This document shows, one piece after another, positions 19,541-27,047 of a DNA stretch of 64,000 nucleotides. The notes under the pieces are model-generated. The model was not told the origin of the DNA. It saw only the letters and a program-made list of their open reading frames with translations, and did not search any database. A program made the position numbers and the translations under genes. The DNA is from Duganella rivi (lineage in GTDB: Bacteria > Pseudomonadota > Gammaproteobacteria > Burkholderiales > Burkholderiaceae_D): NCBI RefSeq assembly GCF_009857435.1, contig NZ_WWCK01000002.1:248001-312000 (forward strand), in the 5' to 3' direction. Position 1 is the stretch's first letter. Every line of letters starts with the position of its first letter.

Positions 19541-20113
19541 TTAGGCCAGGCCTTGCGTGTAGCCTGTTCCCTTGCGAATGGTTAAGAGCTCGCGGCGGGT
19601 CTTCGATTCGTGCAGTGCCAGGTGAACCCAGCTATCGTATTCAAGGATCAATTGGTCAAAAGGCAGGTCCATGCCGGCGATATGTTGCGCCAGCTGGCGC
19701 GGCGTCATGCCGTTGACATTGATGTCCGCTGCCAAACCGCGCATGTGGGCGCTGTTGCTGGCGCCGCCGACCGCGAGGTTCAGCCGGGGCGAGCGAAAAG
19801 CGCTTGAGACCCGCACTGGCTGCTTCACGCTGGCACGGACTTTTTCCAGCGTCTCTGCCAGGCGGCTTAGATTGTCCACCTCGGTTTGCGTCGGCAGGTT
19901 GAGTATGCCCAGCCGCGTTGCGGTTTGCGACTCGGTCATTTCGCGCAGCGTGAAGTGAGGTGTCAGCACTTTCGGGGCTGCTGCGCCATCGTCGTAGCGC
20001 AGTTGGCAAAATCCGCCCGCCAGCTCGGTGCATCCAAGAAAAGTCCAGCCCTGAAGCTGAATCAAGTCACGCTGAAGTTCGCAGTCTTCACATGGAATTT
20101 CTACGGTTGGCAT
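19541..20113 (-). CDS. M15-type peptidase (D-Ala-D-Ala carboxypeptidase-like), no signal peptide
   Basis: 190 residues. The C-terminal domain (about 50-175) reads as Peptidase_M15_3: HFTLREMTES, FRSPRLN, the zinc motif S-x-H-x-x-G-x-A-x-D at residues 121-130 (His123, Asp130) and the third ligand His164 in SWVHLAL. This family cleaves D-Ala-D-Ala or D,L bonds in peptidoglycan stems and includes many phage endolysins. The first 45 residues hold four cysteines (8, 11, 28, 36), a possible metal-binding knob. There is no signal peptide, so export would need a holin, secretion system or lysis. No other phage genes are near. It is 9 bases downstream of a lipoprotein gene. Confidence 0.82.
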   Translation of the reverse strand: MPTVEIPCEDCELQRDLIQLQGWTFLGCTELAGGFCQLRYDDGAAAPKVLTPHFTLREMTESQTATRLGILNLPTQTEVDNLSRLAETLEKVRASVKQPVRVSSAFRSPRLNLAVGGASNSAHMRGLAADINVNGMTPRQLAQHIAGMDLPFDQLILEYDSWVHLALHESKTRRELLTIRKGTGYTQGLA

Positions 20114-20122
20114 AATAATCTC

Positions 20123-21151
20123 CTAGTCTTTAAGTTGGGCAAGTTCGCAAACTTTGACGGTGTGGCCACGCAGCAGGCCGGTGTAATAGCTGGAATTCGG
20201 GTCGAGCTGCACCAGTTTGTTGAGGTAGGCCTTGCGGGCCTGCTGTGTGTTACTGGTATCGCGCATGGCGGCGGCCACGGTGTCCAGGTCGGTGCTGAAA
20301 AGCCGCAGGCTTACAACGTTGTCGGCAACCTTGCTCAGGTACTTGTCCTGCATGCCGGCAAAGCAGTTCACGCTGGCGCGAACATAGTTGTTTTGCAGGC
20401 GCTCATCTTCGCGGTACGCGGCAAGCCGTGTTCGCGCCTTCGATTCCAGCGCGGTCTTAATGTCCGGTTTTTGGGCTAATTCATTTGCGGCCACGCCGGT
20501 GGCAAAGAATTGCTTGACGTCGGCCTTGGCCTTGTCGGGCCCCGGATCTTCGTCTATGTCCAGCGAGGCCAGAACCGAGGGGTAGTCCGACGCTTTGGCC
20601 CCGGCAGGAATGACTGTTATTTCGTTGCGTTTGTACCCCAGTACAAAGGTATTGATCGCCGTTGCGCCAAAGCCGACCTTGAAGCCGGCGGTGGTGTTGG
20701 TGCCGAAGAACATGACGGTGTTATTGTTTGCCAGGCCTTCTTCATTCTTGTCGTTTTTCTGCTCCGCGACGGAGTTGTAGTCGCTTTGCTGGAAGAGTGT
20801 CTTTTTCCGCGTCACTTGCTCTCTTGCCGGCTCATTCAATGCCGCGCTATCCGCACCGAGCACGAGGCTGGCCGCATCGCCGGTAGCGTACACCTGCTTG
20901 ATCTTGCGATTGATGAGTGAACCGTTGGTTTCGAGGTCGGCGTAGACGGGGGGCGTGTGCTTGCCCTGATAGCGCGGCGAGAAATAGCCTTCTACGCGGT
21001 CATGCGCAAAGCTGGCGCTCGCCGCGGTGTTGTCGACATTGACGCCGATCGAAGTCGAGGTGACAAAGACGACATTTTCCGGCGCCGTTGCGCATCCGCC
21101 CAGACAGGTGATAAGGGCGCCGATGCTAACGAGCTGGTAGGTTGGATGCAT
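20123..21151 (-). CDS. Hypothetical lipoprotein, 342 residues
   Basis: The start at 21151 is set by an AGGAGAAG ribosome-binding site 3 bases upstream and the lipoprotein signal MHPTYQLVSIGALITCLGGC (lipobox LGGC, Cys about residue 20). The mature N-terminal half, with TSTSIGVNVDNTAASASFAHDRVEGYFSPRY and KQVYATGDAASLVLG, is reminiscent of uncharacterised outer-membrane lipoproteins of Gammaproteobacteria with a small beta domain; the C-terminal half is helical. The first 26 bases overlap the 3' end of the preceding small lipoprotein gene. Function unknown. Confidence 0.75.
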   Translation of the reverse strand: MHPTYQLVSIGALITCLGGCATAPENVVFVTSTSIGVNVDNTAASASFAHDRVEGYFSPRYQGKHTPPVYADLETNGSLINRKIKQVYATGDAASLVLGADSAALNEPAREQVTRKKTLFQQSDYNSVAEQKNDKNEEGLANNNTVMFFGTNTTAGFKVGFGATAINTFVLGYKRNEITVIPAGAKASDYPSVLASLDIDEDPGPDKAKADVKQFFATGVAANELAQKPDIKTALESKARTRLAAYREDERLQNNYVRASVNCFAGMQDKYLSKVADNVVSLRLFSTDLDTVAAAMRDTSNTQQARKAYLNKLVQLDPNSSYYTGLLRGHTVKVCELAQLKD

Positions 21152-21446
21152 GTTCTTCTCCTGATAGCGTGAACGGTGGTTCGATGCGTACGCAGCTATG
21201 CTGGTGTATGCCCGCCAGCGTGTTGTCGCTGTAGCCGATATCCAGCGCGCTGCCGAGCGGCGTCCTGCTGAAGGCCAGCCCGACACTGCGTACCCTGATC
21301 CAGTCGGCGCCCGTTGCTGCTGGCGCGATGGCTGGCGGCACGCTGACGTGCGCCAGCCCTAGCACATTGCGCGTGCCGTCCGGGCTGACCCAGGTCAGGG
21401 CGCAGCCCGAAAGCAGCAGGCAGGCGAGGGGCAGGATGCGGTGCAT
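21126..21446 (-). CDS. Small lipoprotein, 106 residues
   Basis: MHRILPLACLLLSGCALTWV is a lipoprotein signal with lipobox LLSGC. The mature part is about 90 residues with no known domain. The gene starts only 3 bases after the stop of the giant PEP-CTERM gene and ends inside the next lipoprotein gene (26-base overlap), so it is firmly part of the minus-strand cluster. Confidence 0.72.
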   Translation of the reverse strand: MHRILPLACLLLSGCALTWVSPDGTRNVLGLAHVSVPPAIAPAATGADWIRVRSVGLAFSRTPLGSALDIGYSDNTLAGIHQHSCVRIEPPFTLSGEEHASNLPAR

Positions 21447-21449
21447 GTT

Positions 21450-24400
21450 TTAATCTGCACGGGCCGGCGCGGGCGCCTTGCGGCGGCGACGCCAGCCCAC
21501 CAGCCCGAGGCCGGCCAGCAGCATGGCATAGGCACCCGGTTCCGGTACCGGCTGGGCGCTAAAGGCGGCGCCGCCGTCGGCCGAGAAGCGGAAGTCGGTG
21601 ATGGTGTAGCCGTCCGACTCGGCCGCGAAGCTGACGCCGCTGTACAGGCCGTGGTCGATGTCGCCCGCGCCTTGGTAGTCGATGAAGTTGTCGATGTCGA
21701 ACAGGCCGCTGGCGTTGAAGGCATTGGGATCGGTCGCGCCCAGGAAATGGAAGCTGATTTTCAGGCCGCTGAAGTCCAGCGCCGCGCCATTCTTGAACAG
21801 CAAGTGGTCGATGTTGTAGCCGCCCGCGCCGTTTGATTCCACTTCCAGCACCAGCCGCCCGCCCAGCCCGTTGATGAAGTCGCCATCGATCACCAGCGTG
21901 CCCGGCGAGTTACCTGGATTGAACACGCCGCGGTTGATGATGTCGGCCACCAGGGTGCCGTTGCCGCCCACGTAGCCGAGTGCGCCGATTTCCAGCGTGC
22001 CTGCCGTGAGCGTGCTGCCGTTGACGATCAGCGTGGCGTTGCCGCCGTCTACGCCGTAGCGGGTGCCGACGCCGACATAGTCTGCCGTCAGCGAGGCGTT
22101 ATTTTCCAGCTTGAGCGTGGCGCTATCACCGCCCTGGCCGCCGACGTAGACGCTGCCGCCTGCCGCGCTCAGGCTGCTGGCGTTAAGCACCATGCTGCTG
22201 ACGCCGTTGATTTCCGCCACCGCCTTGCCGGCGCCCGCAATGAGCGTGATCGCGGAGCCGCTATCGGCGCGCAGCACGCCGCTGCCGCCGCTGCCCACGC
22301 TCAGCAGCACGCCGCCCTCGCCAGCGTTGGCCAAGGTGATGGCGGCACCGTTGCGCAACTGTGCCGAGCCGGACGCGCCGGCGCCGCTGCCCAGCCGCAG
22401 CGAGGCGCCTTCGCCGTTGCGCCACTGGCCGCTCAGCGCCACCGTGCCGCCGTCGGCCAGCAGCCGGCCGTGGCCGCCGTCGAGACCGAGGTTGAATTTG
22501 GTGGTCTCGATGCGGCCGCCGTTCAGCACGCTCACCTGTGCGCTGCCGAGGGTACCCATGCCGGCCGCGATTTCGCCATCGACACCGGCCACTTGCAGGC
22601 GCGAGCCGGCACCGCTGACGGTGGCCGTGCCGGTGCCGCTGGCGCCATTGATGTCGATGCCGAGATAGAGCCCGGTGCTATAGGCCGTCTCGGCTGACGT
22701 TTGGCCGATCAGGGACAGGAGGCCGCCGTTCAGCACGCTCACTTGCCCAACGCCGCCGAAGCCGATGGCGGCCCATGGGTTTTGCGCATCGCTGCTGGCC
22801 GGCGCAGCCTGCGAGCTGAACAGCAATTGCGAGCCGGCGCCGCTGATGCTCAGGGTGCCGGTGCTGGACTCGCCTTCGTAGCTGACGCCGACGTTCAGTG
22901 CCACATTGCGCACTTCGCGGAAATCGAGCACGGCGCCGTTCGAAATTTGCAAGCGCCCGTGACCACCCACGACACCGACGTCGATGCCGCCATACTTCCA
23001 CTCGCTGCCGCTGGCGCCGCTACCGGCGCCGTCAAATATCGCCGTACCGTTGCCGCCATTGAAGCCGATGACAAGGTTGCTTACGCCATCGACGCGGCCG
23101 CCGCGCGTGACATTTAGCGTAGCGGAGGCCTGATCGGAACCGATGTGCAGTTCGTTGTACTGCGAGGCAAACAGGACGCGTGAACCGGCGCCGCTCACTG
23201 TCGCAGTGGTGGCGCCGTTCTGCCAACCCAGCTTCATGATGGCGGTGTTGACGCCGGTGCTGCCCATGATTAGCTCGGCGCCGGCAAGGATGCGCAAGTC
23301 AACGCTGCTGCCGACGCCGTCGCTGCCGCCGCTATTGGTGGCAAACCAGGCGTTGCTGTTGTTGAGCGGATTGCCGCTGACAGTCCAGCTGCTGCCTGTC
23401 CCTTGCAGCAGCACATGGGCAAAGCTGTGTTCAGTACCGATGGCGCTGGGGCCGTTAGGCCCGCTGCCCACCGTGGCGTACTGCGATTCCACCTTGCCGC
23501 CATCGCGCACCGTGAGGCTGGCGCTGCTGATGCCGCCCGGCGTGCCGTTCACGTAGCCCGAGCCGATTTCCGCCCATGCGCCACCCACGTCCAGTGAGTT
23601 GATCACGCTGACGCGGCTGCCGGCGCCGGTGACGGTCAGGCTGGCCTGATAGCCGGCGGAGGTGCCGATGACGTTGCCGCACCAGACGTTCAGGCAGGTG
23701 AGGGCGTCGGCAGTGGCGTCCAGCACCGCGCCATCGGACACGGTCATGCTGCCGTTCTCGATGTTGAAGCGGTGGTTGTCGGTCTTGGACAGCGTCAAGC
23801 GCGAGCCGGCGCCGCTGAGCAAGACGGTGCCGTCGCCGCCTTGCAGGCCGATATTGAGCACGCCGGCGCTGAGGCCGGCGCCGCCGGTAATTTCCAGCCG
23901 GCCGGTGCCGGCGTTGCCGATGTCGAGGAAGGAGCCGCTGAGAAACGTGGCGCTGCTAGTGCTGCCGTCGATTAGCAATGCGCCGGTGCCGCCGTGGGTA
24001 CCAACACCGATGTATTGAGCGCCGCTTAGCTTGCCGCCATTGAACACATTGAGGGTACCGAAGCCGCCATTGGCTCCAATGTCGAGGTTGCTGCCAAGGG
24101 TGCCTCCCTGCATGGCGATGCTGCCGCCACCGCTAACATTGGCGGTGACGTGGGCGCCGTTGGCGCCCAGACGTAGTGCTGAATAGCGGAATATATCGCT
24201 TTCGTAAATGGCGAGCGTGCCGCCGTTTTCGATGTCTAGCGTGGCCGTCGCGCGCTCGCCGTAACCCAGACTCAGCACGGCGTTGCGGTCGCTGCCCAGA
24301 TTGCCAATGGCCCAAGCCGAGCCCGCACCATTGATGAGGATACTGGCGTGACTGCTTTCCGTGCCCGGTGTTTGCCAGCCGGTAAGCTCGCTATCGGAGC

Positions 24401-25064
24401 TGTAGCTGTACTCGCTCATCAGGTGGGCGCCGTCGAGTACGTTGAGGTGGCCGATAGCACTGCCACCGCTGACGCTGCCGTTAGGATCACGGTAGGCATG
24501 CGCAATGTCGATCCCATGCACAAAGGCGGCCGAGGTGTTTTTTCCCGTGAGGGTGAAGGTTCCCTCGGAGCCGGCGGTGCCGGCGACATTGACGCCGCAC
24601 CAGCTATTCACGTTTGAGCAACCGCCGCCGCTCATCCAGCTGTGAATCGCCGCGCCGTCGGCCAGCGTCAGGCTGGCCGTGCCGAAGCCGCCCACGGTCA
24701 AGCGGCCCTCGTTGCCGGTAAGTTCCAGTAACGTACCCGGACCGCTGATGGTGCTGGTGCTACTGCCGGCAACGCCATTGTTGCTGACTGCGTACGCTAA
24801 TGAGCGCAGACTGGCATATGTGAGTTGGCCCATGCTGAACGTACCGTTGCCGCCGGTACCTACGCTGAGATGCACATTAGGCTGGTAGATGTCGCCCGCC
24901 GGGAAGGGCGTGGCGTACCACGGATCGCTCCAGTAATTGCCACTGAGCTCGATCACGCCGGCCTCGGTCGCCGGCGCGGCCAGCCACATCAGCATGGCCT
25001 GCGCCACCAGCAGCGACAAGCGTTTCGGACAAACAGGACGGACGGCGGAACGGCGTGTGCGCAT
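21450..25064 (-). CDS. Giant PEP-CTERM protein with autotransporter-like beta-helix repeats
   Basis: 1204 residues. N-terminal signal (KRLSLLVAQAMLMWLAAPATEA), then about 1000 residues of degenerate repeats built on phrases such as VSGAGSRLxx, VxNGGxL and IGxxGGxGTLxxDG; at least eight GAGS/GTGS motifs are spaced through it. Such Gly/Asn/Ser-rich repeats are typical of right-handed beta-helix passenger domains of autotransporters. No outer-membrane beta-barrel follows: a globular region (about 1040-1170, beginning after GVFNPGNSPGTLVIDGDF) leads to a PEP-CTERM signal VPEPGAYAM, hydrophobic helix, RRRRKAPAPARAD. Likely an exosortase-sorted surface or matrix adhesin. First gene of the minus-strand cluster, divergent from a LuxR-type regulator. 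Confidence 0.85.
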   Translation of the reverse strand: MRTRRSAVRPVCPKRLSLLVAQAMLMWLAAPATEAGVIELSGNYWSDPWYATPFPAGDIYQPNVHLSVGTGGNGTFSMGQLTYASLRSLAYAVSNNGVAGSSTSTISGPGTLLELTGNEGRLTVGGFGTASLTLADGAAIHSWMSGGGCSNVNSWCGVNVAGTAGSEGTFTLTGKNTSAAFVHGIDIAHAYRDPNGSVSGGSAIGHLNVLDGAHLMSEYSYSSDSELTGWQTPGTESSHASILINGAGSAWAIGNLGSDRNAVLSLGYGERATATLDIENGGTLAIYESDIFRYSALRLGANGAHVTANVSGGGSIAMQGGTLGSNLDIGANGGFGTLNVFNGGKLSGAQYIGVGTHGGTGALLIDGSTSSATFLSGSFLDIGNAGTGRLEITGGAGLSAGVLNIGLQGGDGTVLLSGAGSRLTLSKTDNHRFNIENGSMTVSDGAVLDATADALTCLNVWCGNVIGTSAGYQASLTVTGAGSRVSVINSLDVGGAWAEIGSGYVNGTPGGISSASLTVRDGGKVESQYATVGSGPNGPSAIGTEHSFAHVLLQGTGSSWTVSGNPLNNSNAWFATNSGGSDGVGSSVDLRILAGAELIMGSTGVNTAIMKLGWQNGATTATVSGAGSRVLFASQYNELHIGSDQASATLNVTRGGRVDGVSNLVIGFNGGNGTAIFDGAGSGASGSEWKYGGIDVGVVGGHGRLQISNGAVLDFREVRNVALNVGVSYEGESSTGTLSISGAGSQLLFSSQAAPASSDAQNPWAAIGFGGVGQVSVLNGGLLSLIGQTSAETAYSTGLYLGIDINGASGTGTATVSGAGSRLQVAGVDGEIAAGMGTLGSAQVSVLNGGRIETTKFNLGLDGGHGRLLADGGTVALSGQWRNGEGASLRLGSGAGASGSAQLRNGAAITLANAGEGGVLLSVGSGGSGVLRADSGSAITLIAGAGKAVAEINGVSSMVLNASSLSAAGGSVYVGGQGGDSATLKLENNASLTADYVGVGTRYGVDGGNATLIVNGSTLTAGTLEIGALGYVGGNGTLVADIINRGVFNPGNSPGTLVIDGDFINGLGGRLVLEVESNGAGGYNIDHLLFKNGAALDFSGLKISFHFLGATDPNAFNASGLFDIDNFIDYQGAGDIDHGLYSGVSFAAESDGYTITDFRFSADGGAAFSAQPVPEPGAYAMLLAGLGLVGWRRRRKAPAPARAD

Positions 25065-25124
25065 GGCTGGCTCCAGATAGTTGTAGAAATTGAACTACTG
25101 TGGCACACCGCCCCGCCGCGGTAA

Positions 25125-25142
25125 ATGATGCAATTGCATCAT
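25125..25142. promoter_or_regulatory. 18-bp perfect palindrome in divergent promoter region
   Basis: ATGATGCAATTGCATCAT is perfectly self-complementary. It lies 61 bases before the start of the giant PEP-CTERM gene and 121 bases before the LuxR-type gene, in an AT-rich 198-base divergent spacer that also offers TTGAAA (25190) with AATAAT (25212) 16 bases on as a weak promoter towards the regulator. Size and symmetry suit a dimeric regulator of the LuxR type. Confidence 0.5.
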
Positions 25143-25262
25143 GTTTTTTGGAACGTTTTCTACTGCAATGCAACAAAGCGCGCCTTTTCTTGAAAAATAA
25201 ATTGTGAATAAAATAATTTTTGACTAAGCTAAGCTATCCTTTTGCCCGCTTCGAGTCTCCCC

Positions 25263-26267
25263 ATGGAATCCCACGCTTCGTTCTTGCTGGCGCTGTACCG
25301 TGGTGCGCGCACCATGCCGACAACCGACTTTCCGGAGTTCGCGCTGGGCTTGCTGAAGGGTGTCATTCGATTTGAGAAGGCGCGCTCGACCACCGTCGAA
25401 CTGCAAGGCGAGGGCGCCGTGGTGCGTGCCATTTTGTTGCACAATGAGCCCGACGGCATGGTGCTGGATTGGGCCGAGGTCATGCGGCAGGACAAGGTGT
25501 TCCACGGCGTGCGCGACAACCTGGGGCGGACCATGAATTACCACGCCAACAGCTTGTTCGCCGGCCCCGACACCGCCCTGATGCGCGACTACGCCAACCG
25601 CTACCAGCACCGCAACGGCGTGGTGCTGATGGAGCGCGACCCGCTGACCGGTTTGCACGACAGTCTGGCCCTGTACCGGGTCGGCGACGCCGACCATTTC
25701 AGCGCAACCGAGCAGCGCGCTATGCAATTGCTGGCGCCCCACGTGCAAGAGGCGCTGCACATCAACCAGCAGACGCAGCAGGATGCCCAGCCGCACGGCG
25801 ATCTTGCCATCGCCCATTTCGACGGCGCGGTGCAGTTCTGCGGCCCGGCCTTCCACGCGCTGGCGCAACTGGAGTGGCCGGACTGGCGCGCGCTGCGCTT
25901 GCCCGCCGAATTGCTCGATGCGCTAGCCCGGCCCGGCGGCAGCTACAACGGCCGCCACTTGCTGGTGTCGTGCACGGCGCGCGAGCGCTGGCTCTACCTG
26001 CGCGCGCGCAAGCATTTCAAATTCGCCCAGTTGTCGCCGCGCGAGCTGGAAGTGGCGCGCTGCTATGCCGGCGGCCTGTCCTCCAAGGAGGTGGCGCAGC
26101 GGCTGGGACTGGCGCCAGCCACGGTGCGCAACTTCCTGCAAAAGGTGTATCAAAAGCTGGAGATCAGCGACAAGGCGCAACTGGCCACCGCGATCACCGC
26201 CAGCGCCGTGCCATGGTCGCCGCCGCCGCGCCTGGCCGCCGCACCCCGCGCCGCGGGGCGGCCATGA
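25263..26267 (+). CDS. LuxR-type helix-turn-helix transcription regulator
   Basis: 334 residues from the ATG at 25263. A C-terminal LuxR/NarL HTH (about 250-310: LSPRELEVARCYAGGLSSKEVAQRLGLAPATVRNFLQKVYQKLEISDKAQL) follows an N-terminal region of about 200 residues that looks like a GAF/PAS-type sensor rather than an acyl-homoserine-lactone or receiver domain; the signal is not known. The stop overlaps the next gene's ATG (ATGA, 26264-26267), so regulator and hydrolase are co-translated. The divergent PEP-CTERM cluster is the likely target, inferred from position and the palindrome between them. Confidence 0.85.
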   Translation: MESHASFLLALYRGARTMPTTDFPEFALGLLKGVIRFEKARSTTVELQGEGAVVRAILLHNEPDGMVLDWAEVMRQDKVFHGVRDNLGRTMNYHANSLFAGPDTALMRDYANRYQHRNGVVLMERDPLTGLHDSLALYRVGDADHFSATEQRAMQLLAPHVQEALHINQQTQQDAQPHGDLAIAHFDGAVQFCGPAFHALAQLEWPDWRALRLPAELLDALARPGGSYNGRHLLVSCTARERWLYLRARKHFKFAQLSPRELEVARCYAGGLSSKEVAQRLGLAPATVRNFLQKVYQKLEISDKAQLATAITASAVPWSPPPRLAAAPRAAGRP

Positions 26268-27037
26268 GCAGCCCCGCCTTATTCCTGCACGGCGGCCCGG
26301 CCATGGGCGCCGCCATGGAGCGCGCCAGCTACCCGCAACTGGCCGATTGCCACTGGTGGGATCAGCCGCGTCCGGCAGCGGGCACGCGGCGGCCGTACCA
26401 CGACTTGCTCGATGCCGCTGAAGTTGAACTGCGCCGGCTGGCCGCGCTGCATGGCGAGCCGCTGACCTTGCTGGCCAACTCTTTTGGCGCCGTGCTGGCC
26501 ACCCACCTGGCGCGGGTGGCGCCGCAGTTGATTGCCTGCATCGTGCTGCTGGCGCCGGTGGCCGAGCTGGAGCAGGGCTTGCTGCGGGTGGCGCGCCACG
26601 TGGTGCAATTTTCTGAGGTGCCGGCGCCCGCGTTGCAGGCCGCGCTGGCCGCCCACGAGCGGGCGCAGGATCGCGAGTCGTATTGGGCCATGTTCCACGC
26701 GCTCTTGCCGCATCCCAGCTTGAGCAGCCAGTACTGGCTGCCGGGCTCGTCGCGCGCGGCATGGTTTGCGCAGATGCTGGCCTTGCCAGAGATGTTTGAT
26801 CTGGCCGCCCACATGGCGATTGCCGATGATTACCAGCGTGCGCCATTGCTGCCGCAGGCCGTGCCGTTTAGCGGCCCGGTCGAACTGATTTTCGGCGCCG
26901 CCGATCCGCTGACCGATGCGGTGGCGGCCGCCGCATGGTGGCGCCAGTGCTATCCGCAAGCACAGGCGCGGCGCGTGGCGGCAGCGCATTTCCCGCACCT
27001 GGAGCTGCCGCCATCGGCTTGGCTGCCTGCCGCCTGA
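26264..27037 (+). CDS. Alpha/beta hydrolase
   Basis: 257 residues, ATG at 26264 inside the stop of the LuxR gene. Alpha/beta hydrolase fold: LFLHGGPAMGA oxyanion region at residues 6-16, nucleophile elbow ANSFGA (about 72-77), acid Asp in FGAADPLTDA, and catalytic His in AHFPHLE near residue 245. No signal peptide, so cytoplasmic. The nearest recognisable relatives are proline-iminopeptidase- or BioH-like hydrolases, but the substrate is unknown. Coupling to a LuxR-type sensor suggests it may make or remove the regulator's ligand; that is inference. Confidence 0.8.
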   Translation: MSSPALFLHGGPAMGAAMERASYPQLADCHWWDQPRPAAGTRRPYHDLLDAAEVELRRLAALHGEPLTLLANSFGAVLATHLARVAPQLIACIVLLAPVAELEQGLLRVARHVVQFSEVPAPALQAALAAHERAQDRESYWAMFHALLPHPSLSSQYWLPGSSRAAWFAQMLALPEMFDLAAHMAIADDYQRAPLLPQAVPFSGPVELIFGAADPLTDAVAAAAWWRQCYPQAQARRVAAAHFPHLELPPSAWLPAA

Positions 27038-27047
27038 GCGTGGCGGC

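Noticed and set aside
17937..21446. Phage lysis cassette (M15 peptidase plus two-TM protein plus small lipoproteins)
   Set aside because: The two-TM protein has a large periplasmic domain unlike a holin, the lipoproteins are too large for spanins, and no phage structural genes are near.
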